Source of the DNA: Gardnerella piotii
GTDB taxonomy: Bacteria; Actinomycetota; Actinomycetes; Actinomycetales; Bifidobacteriaceae
Reading direction: 5' to 3'
Assembly: GCF_003397585.1 (NCBI RefSeq)
Contig: NZ_QJUV01000001.1
Span: 1,302,001-1,366,000, forward strand
Length of the DNA stretch: 64,000 nucleotides
In this document: positions 56,372 through 64,000 of the stretch, in pieces
How positions within the stretch are numbered: position 1 is the stretch's first letter
Layout: each line of letters opens with the position of its first letter
The notes under the pieces: generated by a model
What the model was told of the DNA's origin: nothing
The model's input: the letters and a program-made list of their open reading frames with translations, nothing else
Database searches by the model: none
Position numbers and translations under genes: made by a program

Positions 56372-59300
56372 TTAGCAATAATAGCCGCTTGCATCTAAGC
56401 GAGCATCTGGGTTTAGCAGCATAGCTTTTTCTGCTTCATGCCCATCGTAGCGCGATCCATCTGGCATGCGCGTGCCGTCTTTAAGCAAACGGCGATTTTC
56501 CACAGGCTCAAACAGTTGCACATGACCCATCATGCCCTCTTGCAAAAGTCGATGACCCGCAGCCAAACGCGCATTTGCCTTTGCTCGCCACTCGTTAAGC
56601 GCATCCACGCCAGCGCTAGCTGCTACAGCCGCCTCAAACGCGCCAGGATGCACAAGCGCCACAAATCCGCTAACATGCCCGAATCCAAGCGATGTAGCAA
56701 GAGCCGCTTTAACAGAGCCAATGTGAATCCTCTTTCGCAACCACACCATGTGGTCGTCGCGCGCAAGCTTAGGATCCACGCAATCAAGCGAAGCGTTGAT
56801 TGGAACCCAACCACTTCTAAACAGCTGAGTCAAGCCATTAATCTGGAACACGCATGCGCCACCCTTTGCGTGGCCAGTAAGCGACTTTTGGCTAATCACA
56901 AATAGCGGATTTCCGCTTGTGCGCCCAATCGCGTGTGCAAGCGTATTGTGCAACTCAGACTCGTTCGGGTCGTTTGCATTTGTAGACGTATCGTGCTTAG
57001 AAACAACAGCAATATCGTCTGGAGTAACACCAAGAGCCGCCAAATCGTGCACAAGCTTGGAATCGCGGCCGCCCAATCCTGCAGCGAGCGCACCCAATCC
57101 TGGAGCTGGAATCGAAGTGTGAATACCATCCGCGTATGAGTGAATGAATCCAACTACGCCAGCAACAGGCAAGCCAAGCTTAAGCGCAATATCTCCTCGC
57201 GTAATAAGAATCGTGCCGCCGCCTTGCGCTTCCAGGAATCCTCCGCGCCTGCGATCGTTGGCACGCGAGAAGAATCGCGGATTTATGCCCTTTTCGTACA
57301 TTTCCTCGCTGTTTGCAGTAGCGTTCATATTGCCAAAGCCAACAACGGACTCAACGCCAATATCGTCAATCGCGCCTGTTACAACAAAGTCGGCTTTGCC
57401 AAGCGCAATCTTATCAACGCCTTCTTCTAGCGAAACTGCAGCAGTGGCGCATGCCGATACTGGCTGAATCATGTTTCCATAGCCGCCAATGTACGTTTGC
57501 ATTACGTGAGCTGCAACAACATTTGGCAACGCTTCTTGAAGCACGTCTGTAGGAATTTCGTGATTTAGGAATCTATCCAAATACAGCTTTCGCATAGACG
57601 TCATTCCGCCAAATCCTGTGCCTTGAGTCGATGCAACAAGAGACGGATGCACAGCTTGCAAAATTTCCGAAGGCGTAAATCCTGCGCAAATGTAGGCATC
57701 AACAGTAGAGACTATGTTCCAAAGCGCAATCGGATCTACGCTTCCAACCATCGAAGCTGGAATACCCCACTTTAATGGGTCGAAGCCCTTAGGCAATTGC
57801 CCACCAACAGTGCGCGTCATGGCTGCTCGCCTTGGCACGCGAATCATGGATCCAGCTTTGCGCGTAACAATCCATTCGCCAGACTCTGGGTCGCTAGAAA
57901 TCTCGGTGTGCTCTTCGTCTAGCGCCACATATTCGCGCGCAATTTGCTCTGTAGCAACGTTGAAAGATACATCGTGGTCGAGGAAGATTTCGGCTTCTTC
58001 TTCGTCTGCTCCGTCTTTGTAGTCGCCGCCCATACCAGTCTCAAACGGCCTTATTCCCGAGCGAGCCACTACTTCGTCGCGATACTTTTCTGCAATGTCT
58101 TCTTCTGGCACAAGCGTGCCTTCCGCATCGTACCATCCTGGCTTTGGCGAATCTTGCCAAGTGAGCAAGCCCATACTCCAAGCCAATTCCAAAACAGCGC
58201 CTGCACAAAGCGAAACCGTTCCGTCATCTTGGATTGACTGCTCGGCACTAAAGCGCGTACGACCAGAGCCCCACGGGCCAATCTCGCCAACAGAAACTAT
58301 AACGATTTGGTCTTTAGGCTTTGCTGTTACGTTCTTCCAATCTTCCAAGTTAACGATTGCTTGAGTTGGAATATTTGGAGACGGAAGCGCCTTGTTAATA
58401 GACTTGATTTCAGACTTGATTGAAGAATCGTTTGAAGCATTCTGATTAGCCTGCTTACGACTATTCTCTTGCAAAGCTTGAGCTTTAAGCTCGTTCAAGT
58501 CAAGAGGCTCCGAGCCTAATCCACCTGTTAAATCAACGTCTAGAGGCGCCTTTGCAGCAAGCTCGCGCGCATCTTTAGTGCACAAGTCAAGCAAAAGATT
58601 TGCCATCTGGCTTGTTGTAAAGGTTTTTAAGCCACGGCTTTCAACAGCCTCCACAAGAGGATCATTTGCACCCATTAAGCCAGTTCCACGCACCCAGCCA
58701 ATCTTTGGATGAGCAAAAGTTACGCGATTCGACCACACTTTTTCTGCATGCGCGCGGTTAACAATGGCATCAAATGCGCTCTTGACTTCGCCATAAGCTC
58801 CGTCGCCGCCAAAAATACCACGATTAGGCGATCCTGGCAACACAACGTGCATACAATGCTTTACATCTGTATCTGCTCCGATTTGCGCAAATCCTGCGAT
58901 TGCGCGCTCAACACCCCAAAGCATAAGCCTGGATTGCGATTCAAAAAGCGCACCAGAATCCGCCAAAGTTCCACTAACTGGCGGAGCTGCAAATGGGAAG
59001 AACAGAGTTGGATTGTAAGCAGGCTTCAAAATGGTGGTTGTAGCGCCACTAACCTTCTTAGAAACTGTGCCAACCCACTTTACAAGAGCGTCAACATCTC
59101 TATAACTAGACAAGTTTGCTGGAACAAGCCACAATTTAGCCGAAGCTGTTGCGTGAAGTCTGTAAGCTTCTTTAGCCCACTTTTTTACACTCGGCTTAAA
59201 GCTGTGAGAAGTGGAAATAACCGTAGCTCCGCCTTCTAGAAGACCAGTCACAACTCGTGCTGCAATCGAATTTGGCGCAACGCCTGTTACAACAGCAACA

Positions 59301-62300
59301 TCTCCTTCAAAGCAATTTGAGAAGATTTGCGAATCGTCTCCATAATGCTCATGATTACGCGACTTTGGCAAATCGCCAGTAGACTTTAGCGCATCTTTTG
59401 CAACTTGCTCAAAAATAGAAGACAATACGTTGCGATTATTACCGTTGAATTTATTATCTTTGCACTTTTTAGCAAACCACTCAGCTTCGCGAGCGGTTGC
59501 GATCCCTAATCCAACAAAGCTACCGTAGCGGTTCAAAATTTCGCTAACTTGCTTAAGATCTTCGGAATTATTCGCGCAAGAATCATACCCAGAATTGTAG
59601 TAGATACGCGCCAAATCTTCGCGAGCGCTAGCCCAGCGGTCATCGAAAAGAATCGCCTTGCGCTCATCAAATCGAGGCTCCACTTGCTTTGGCCAATCTG
59701 CTCCAAGCTCAGCTTCTACAGCTGCAACAATAGCCGCATTTTCATCCGCTTCATCTTTTACTTGAGGAGCCTCAACACCAAGCTTTGCTAGCACAAACTT
59801 AGCAGTGGCAGCCAAAACGCCATCCGCGCCAACAACCTGCTGCGCAAAAGCGTCAAGCGCTGCAGAATCAACAACCGCGCCACCTGCAGTGCCAGATCCT
59901 GCAGAACCTGGCTGAGCAAGAGTAATTCCATGCTGTTTAGCAACTTGATTAATCGCAGAATCAATCAACGCTTGAGCTGCAGAAGCGTTCTTTGCTGGCT
60001 GCGTAGAGAGCTGCGCCAAATCGCCTCCGCGAACGCTTGCGCCAGAGCGCGTTTGCAAAACAAGCGCCGCCAAAACGTGCGCACGCCAGCCTTCGCCAAG
60101 CTTATAGACTTCCGTAATTCGCTTATCTACTTGAGCAGGCTTTACACCAGCTGCACCAAAAAGCGACCTCAAACTTTGCCTTACAATGTCGCTAAGAACG
60201 GCACCAAAAGCCTTGTAGCGAGGAGCTGCAGAGTTTACTAGCTTGCTAAGAGCACTCATTGGAGCTTCCGCAGCGCCGTCCACGCTAGGCACGCCAAGCT
60301 CGGAGCTTATGTCCATTAAAAGCTGGTTTCGCCTAGAAGATACGCCGTTTGTTAACGTATCCGTTGTGTCGGCAGCGCCAATTTGGTCAGCGCGAATCTT
60401 AGCACTGTATGCAATCAGCATTTCAATAGCATCCGACGCCTTAAATGCAATATCTTCAACAGAATCAGATGGCACATTTTGCACAGAATTATTTGCATTA
60501 TTATTTGCATTTATTTGAGCAGACGCAGCACTTGCCGTTGCGGAAGCTTCCGACTTTTGTGCGGCCTCTTGGGAAGAATCGCCAGCAACCGACGCATCAT
60601 TAGACGCGCTTTCATCGTCTTCAAAAACTTCTGGCACAAGCGAATCTGTATCTGTTTTATAAACACGACTCTCGTCTCGTCCAACGTTATAAACAGCAAC
60701 ACGCTGACTACTAAACTCTGGCAATGCAAGCGTTTTTGCGCCAAGATTTGCCAAAGTTGGAGCATTCGCTAAACCAACTTCAACGTATTCTTCTACACCT
60801 AATCCGCCGCAAGAAGTGCTAGAGAACATAAGCGCTTGCGTTTCAATCCAGCGAACAGGGGAAGCAAACTGCCAAGAAAGAAGCTCCGTAAGAAGCAATC
60901 TGCCAAGCTTTTGCTCGTCTGCAGCATAAGAATCCCAAGTTGCATCATCTTGCAAAGCCGCTTCAATTCGCTCTGAAGGCACAACGTCTAGAATCTTTTG
61001 CGCAAATTCGCGCGTAAGCTCAAACGGGCACGCAACCAAGTTTGGAATGTAGCGGCCAACAAGCACCGAGTAATCAATATGCTTTGGAAGAAGCGAATCC
61101 AACTTATCGCGGAACTCTGGCACACCTTTTCTAAGCAGCTTGGAATGGAATGGCACGTCAATTCCTGGAACCAAAATAAACGGCGGCTTTCCACCATATT
61201 CTTTAGCACGCTTAGCGGAATCTTCGGCCAAAGCTTTAAGACCTTTTATTGTTCCTGCAATCGCATACTGCTGACCTGCCAAATTGTAGTTTACGATTTG
61301 CAAGAATTCGCCAGTTTGCTTAGAGATCCCTTCAACATACGCGTTTACTCCATCGTCTCCTACGCCAAACTGGTTTGGACGCAAAGCTCCCATTCTATAG
61401 TTGGATCGGCCTTGCGCATCTCGCTCAATCAAATGATGCATTGTAGATCCGCGATGGAACACGAGTTCCAACACGGTTTCTAGCGGAATAATTTGAGCGA
61501 AAGAGCTTAGCGCATTGTATTCACCAAGCGAGTGGCCAGCAAAGTAGGCAGGCCAAATATCGCATCCAGCTTCACGCAAGCGAGCAGTTTGTGCAAAAGC
61601 AACAGTAGCGAGCGCAACTTGCGTAAATTGCGTTAAGTTAAGCAAGCCTTCTGGGTGACGATACGTTACGCCATTTGCTGTTAGTTCCTTAGGATTATCT
61701 CGAACAACAGCAAGAATTGAGAATCCGAGCTTTTCGCGAGTAAGCTTATCGGCGCGCTGCCAAGTTTCGCGCACAGCTGGCGATTTTGCACGCTCATCTA
61801 GCGACATACCTTGCTTTTGAATACCCTGACCTGGGTATACAAAGGCGGCGCGCGGCGAGCCTGTAAGAGCGCTGGCCTTAGAAACAACTTGCCCATTTAC
61901 GCGGCATGTTACTTCTAGCGCAAGTCCTGCGCGTCGAACTTTTCCTACGCGCTCAACAGTTATCTCAACCTTATCGTTAAGCTGCACCATGCCGTACATG
62001 TTGTACGTCCAGCCAATCAACTCGTAGCGCGCGCCTTTTTCATCCAAGGCTTGCGCAACGTGCTGAGCTGCTGCCGAAAGCCACATTCCGTGCACAAGCG
62101 GCGCTTTAAGCCCAGATATTGCAGCGCCTCTGTAAGAAGTGTGAATTGGGTTAAAATCGCCAGAAGTGCGCGCAAACGCCGTCATGTCTTTAGGCGCGCT
62201 CAAAACAACTCTTCTAAGCATTCTTCTAGGAGTTGCATCTACATCATATTCGTGCAAATCCGCTGCATCTCCGTATTGCGCAGCAGGCTTTGGCAGCGCC

Positions 62301-64000
62301 GCACTGTAGCTGCGACCGCGAATCGCAAATCGTTCTGTTTCGTGAGCTAGATGCGTTCCGTCTTGCGCATTGTGAATTATGTGTATTGTCACTACTCGCC
62401 CAGAAGCTGATTCGGCATAATCTTCTGCCCAACCAGTGAGGTTTATGCGTGTTCCAACATATTTTTGCAGGTCGTCTGTAGATACATCTAACTCTATTAA
62501 ATGGTCTAAATGAACCGCGTTAAGCAAGCCTTCGATTACTGGGTACCCGTTTACCATTACGGATCCCAAAGCAGAATAAATTGTTGGCCAAGCAGGACCA
62601 ACTAGCGCGTCTGGAACAATTCTAGACGGCTGCAATCCGCCAGAAAGTCGCCCAGCTGTAGCAGATTCGTGATCGATTCCAAGATTTCTAGAAAGCGTGT
62701 ACGAAGACTTTACTACGCCAAATGGCGCTTCTTGCGATTTGCTGCTTTCATCTACTTTAGGCATTTCGCTTAAAGCATCTCCCGTAATCGCAACGTTTCC
62801 AATGCCTGCTGTAGCTGCAAGCATCTTATAAACGTGCTTTGGCAAGCGATCTCTATCTACTACTGGCACGCCCCCTGCGCGATTCGCATCTACAATAAGC
62901 GGAATCACAATGCTTCGCACAGCGTGATTCTTATTGCTATTATCAGCCTTACTTGAATCGTTAGCACTTGAATCGTTAGCACTTGAATCATTGCCGCTTA
63001 AATCATCCCAGAATGTGTCTAATTTAATATCTAAATCAAGCTTAATTACGCTATCTTCTTCACTAACAACGCTTATAACGTAGTTTTCGCTATTATTTTG
63101 CGTTTTATAAGCAGGATTAGAAGTTAGGTGACCAATCCAAGATATATTCGGGCATGCGCGCACGTATTCTTCAACATTTTTTGCGCACGCGATTTGACTA
63201 AACGCGCTTTGACTAAACGCGCTTTGCGCAAGAGAAACTCTAGAATCGACAGCAGCCGAACGTTTTATAACCGCATCTTCAAATCTTCCCAAAATATCTG
63301 CGATTGGCTCGTCCATTGTTGTTATTCCAGCAACAGAAATCGGTCCTGGAATTACGCGAACAGCGTCTGCCGAGTAGCGCGAATCTTCCGACTGCCAAAG
63401 CTGATCTTGGCCCCACCAGCGAAGCAAATCATTGTCGATTACTGGCACAAACGGCATTGGCTTAGGGTATTCGCGCACCAAAGTTGGGAACCATGCGGCA
63501 TCCATTGGAATAACGTTTGTTTGCGCTGCATCTGGGAACTTTTCAATAAGATTGTTCAAAGATTCTTGAGGATTTTCAAAAATGATTTTAGAAGAAGGCA
63601 AGCTTGACTCAAATTCGCCAGAATCTTGCAACGCAAAACGCGCTTCGATTCTTTTAAGCAAATGAGCATATCGATCCGCATACGTGGAATCTGCCCACGG
63701 GTAGCATAAGTCGAGGAATCGCTGAGCAAATTGCTTGTATGTCATGCTTTCAACATTGCCAAAATATGGCTTTGCTGTTGTGTTAAGAGCAGCAATAACC
63801 TCGTCTTTACGTGACTCAAGCTCTTCTGGATGCTTCATTATATGCACAAGAAGCCTTCCACAGCGCGCAGACGCATTCTCAATCTCGTAAATATCTGCGT
63901 GCAAATGGCTTAATCCGCTTGTTACTCCGCCAACAACCTTTCCAGACGGCACCCAGCGCTCGCCAATCGGAGCAAACGGATCGTCACTCGCACCAAGACC
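56372..64000 (-). CDS. fas: Type I fatty acid synthase (partial, N-terminus beyond the window)
   Basis: At least 2542 codons, open at the right edge; bifidobacterial FAS I is about 3100 residues, so the acetyltransferase and part of the enoylreductase region are missing. In order: the MaoC-type dehydratase (SGDFNPIHTSYRGA, about 62080-62170); malonyl/palmitoyl transferase (YPGQGIQKQGM; GHSLGEYNAL, about 61510-61540); acyl carrier domain (GVSSRRNQLL, about 60330, the phosphopantetheine serine region); ketoreductase (VVTGVAPNSIAARVV, about 59280); and ketosynthase (VSACATAAVS, about 57450; KHDTSTN; SLTGHAKGG). Two in-frame 15-bp repeats encode variable linkers near 62951-62995 and 63193-63222. 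It makes fatty acids in the cytoplasm and needs AcpS. Confidence 0.96.
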   Translation of the reverse strand, partial: GLGASDDPFAPIGERWVPSGKVVGGVTSGLSHLHADIYEIENASARCGRLLVHIMKHPEELESRKDEVIAALNTTAKPYFGNVESMTYKQFAQRFLDLCYPWADSTYADRYAHLLKRIEARFALQDSGEFESSLPSSKIIFENPQESLNNLIEKFPDAAQTNVIPMDAAWFPTLVREYPKPMPFVPVIDNDLLRWWGQDQLWQSEDSRYSADAVRVIPGPISVAGITTMDEPIADILGRFEDAVIKRSAAVDSRVSLAQSAFSQSAFSQIACAKNVEEYVRACPNISWIGHLTSNPAYKTQNNSENYVISVVSEEDSVIKLDLDIKLDTFWDDLSGNDSSANDSSANDSSKADNSNKNHAVRSIVIPLIVDANRAGGVPVVDRDRLPKHVYKMLAATAGIGNVAITGDALSEMPKVDESSKSQEAPFGVVKSSYTLSRNLGIDHESATAGRLSGGLQPSRIVPDALVGPAWPTIYSALGSVMVNGYPVIEGLLNAVHLDHLIELDVSTDDLQKYVGTRINLTGWAEDYAESASGRVVTIHIIHNAQDGTHLAHETERFAIRGRSYSAALPKPAAQYGDAADLHEYDVDATPRRMLRRVVLSAPKDMTAFARTSGDFNPIHTSYRGAAISGLKAPLVHGMWLSAAAQHVAQALDEKGARYELIGWTYNMYGMVQLNDKVEITVERVGKVRRAGLALEVTCRVNGQVVSKASALTGSPRAAFVYPGQGIQKQGMSLDERAKSPAVRETWQRADKLTREKLGFSILAVVRDNPKELTANGVTYRHPEGLLNLTQFTQVALATVAFAQTARLREAGCDIWPAYFAGHSLGEYNALSSFAQIIPLETVLELVFHRGSTMHHLIERDAQGRSNYRMGALRPNQFGVGDDGVNAYVEGISKQTGEFLQIVNYNLAGQQYAIAGTIKGLKALAEDSAKRAKEYGGKPPFILVPGIDVPFHSKLLRKGVPEFRDKLDSLLPKHIDYSVLVGRYIPNLVACPFELTREFAQKILDVVPSERIEAALQDDATWDSYAADEQKLGRLLLTELLSWQFASPVRWIETQALMFSSTSCGGLGVEEYVEVGLANAPTLANLGAKTLALPEFSSQRVAVYNVGRDESRVYKTDTDSLVPEVFEDDESASNDASVAGDSSQEAAQKSEASATASAASAQINANNNANNSVQNVPSDSVEDIAFKASDAIEMLIAYSAKIRADQIGAADTTDTLTNGVSSRRNQLLMDISSELGVPSVDGAAEAPMSALSKLVNSAAPRYKAFGAVLSDIVRQSLRSLFGAAGVKPAQVDKRITEVYKLGEGWRAHVLAALVLQTRSGASVRGGDLAQLSTQPAKNASAAQALIDSAINQVAKQHGITLAQPGSAGSGTAGGAVVDSAALDAFAQQVVGADGVLAATAKFVLAKLGVEAPQVKDEADENAAIVAAVEAELGADWPKQVEPRFDERKAILFDDRWASAREDLARIYYNSGYDSCANNSEDLKQVSEILNRYGSFVGLGIATAREAEWFAKKCKDNKFNGNNRNVLSSIFEQVAKDALKSTGDLPKSRNHEHYGDDSQIFSNCFEGDVAVVTGVAPNSIAARVVTGLLEGGATVISTSHSFKPSVKKWAKEAYRLHATASAKLWLVPANLSSYRDVDALVKWVGTVSKKVSGATTTILKPAYNPTLFFPFAAPPVSGTLADSGALFESQSRLMLWGVERAIAGFAQIGADTDVKHCMHVVLPGSPNRGIFGGDGAYGEVKSAFDAIVNRAHAEKVWSNRVTFAHPKIGWVRGTGLMGANDPLVEAVESRGLKTFTTSQMANLLLDLCTKDARELAAKAPLDVDLTGGLGSEPLDLNELKAQALQENSRKQANQNASNDSSIKSEIKSINKALPSPNIPTQAIVNLEDWKNVTAKPKDQIVIVSVGEIGPWGSGRTRFSAEQSIQDDGTVSLCAGAVLELAWSMGLLTWQDSPKPGWYDAEGTLVPEEDIAEKYRDEVVARSGIRPFETGMGGDYKDGADEEEAEIFLDHDVSFNVATEQIAREYVALDEEHTEISSDPESGEWIVTRKAGSMIRVPRRAAMTRTVGGQLPKGFDPLKWGIPASMVGSVDPIALWNIVSTVDAYICAGFTPSEILQAVHPSLVASTQGTGFGGMTSMRKLYLDRFLNHEIPTDVLQEALPNVVAAHVMQTYIGGYGNMIQPVSACATAAVSLEEGVDKIALGKADFVVTGAIDDIGVESVVGFGNMNATANSEEMYEKGINPRFFSRANDRRRGGFLEAQGGGTILITRGDIALKLGLPVAGVVGFIHSYADGIHTSIPAPGLGALAAGLGGRDSKLVHDLAALGVTPDDIAVVSKHDTSTNANDPNESELHNTLAHAIGRTSGNPLFVISQKSLTGHAKGGACVFQINGLTQLFRSGWVPINASLDCVDPKLARDDHMVWLRKRIHIGSVKAALATSLGFGHVSGFVALVHPGAFEAAVAASAGVDALNEWRAKANARLAAGHRLLQEGMMGHVQLFEPVENRRLLKDGTRMPDGSRYDGHEAEKAMLLNPDARLDASGYYC
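62951..62995. repeat. In-frame 15-bp tandem repeat in fas (SANDS linker)
   Basis: ACTTGAATCGTTAGC occurs twice exactly and a third time with changes. On the minus strand it encodes repeated Ser-Ala-Asn-Asp-Ser, a polar linker inside the enoylreductase-dehydratase region. Confidence 0.9.
63193..63222. repeat. In-frame 15-bp duplication in fas (AFSQS)
   Basis: TTTGACTAAACGCGC occurs twice in direct succession, followed by a partial third copy. On the minus strand it encodes Ser-Ala-Phe-Ser-Gln repeats. Confidence 0.88.

Overview
The window looks like a chromosome segment of a low-GC member of the Bifidobacteriaceae, most likely Gardnerella or a close relative. This rests on recognised protein content: actinobacterial RpoB/RpoC, a type I multidomain fatty acid synthase with a nearby acpS, an AdnAB-type helicase-nuclease pair, a fused RmlC-RmlD protein and a bifidobacterial-type amylopullulanase. 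The DNA is AT-rich and has no insertion sequence, phage or CRISPR. No database search was possible, so the genus is an inference.

Layout. 1-5.3 kb: the N-terminus of a probable Xaa-Pro aminopeptidase, then pepN, RNase J and a 47-residue membrane protein, all on the minus strand. 5.3-8.2 kb: an MFS transporter (plus) and a GNAT acetyltransferase (minus). 8.2-17.4 kb: two overlapping giant genes resembling adnA and adnB. 17.8-18.6 kb: a Pr6Pr-like membrane protein. 19.2-26.9 kb: rpoC and rpoB (minus), with a strong terminator after rpoC. 27-29.5 kb: a one-pass membrane protein, then a TrmL-like methyltransferase and a DMT transporter in one unit. tRNA-Ser(GGA) follows at 29.75 kb.

29.9-47 kb is a surface-polysaccharide locus. 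One minus-strand unit holds a GT2, an RgpF-like protein, an acyltransferase, two more GT2 enzymes and glf (UDP-Galf). A GtrII-type glucosyltransferase converges with a GtrB-type polyprenyl-phosphate sugar transferase. Next come an SDR epimerase, the Wzm/Wzt ABC exporter and rmlB, rmlCD and rmlA. Together these would make dTDP-rhamnose and UDP-Galf, assemble a rhamnose-rich chain, export it by ABC transporter and decorate it outside the membrane. 47.1-49.1 kb encodes a GH25 muramidase, followed by tRNA-Gly(TCC).

49.5-64 kb: acpS, a 1949-residue amylopullulanase (GH13 amylase, starch-binding domains, pullulanase, C-terminal anchor) and the fatty acid synthase, which runs off the right edge. The amylopullulanase lies between acpS and fas and has pieces of dispersed palindromic repeats on both sides.

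Two non-coding features stand out. The first is a family of mosaic palindromic elements near 5.5, 7.3, 17.6, 18.9, 50.1 and 56.3 kb. They are built from the same hairpin modules in different orders and orientations, and some run into the 3' ends of genes. The second is a high density of short tandem repeats (7-18 bp units), many in leaders and some in frame inside genes.
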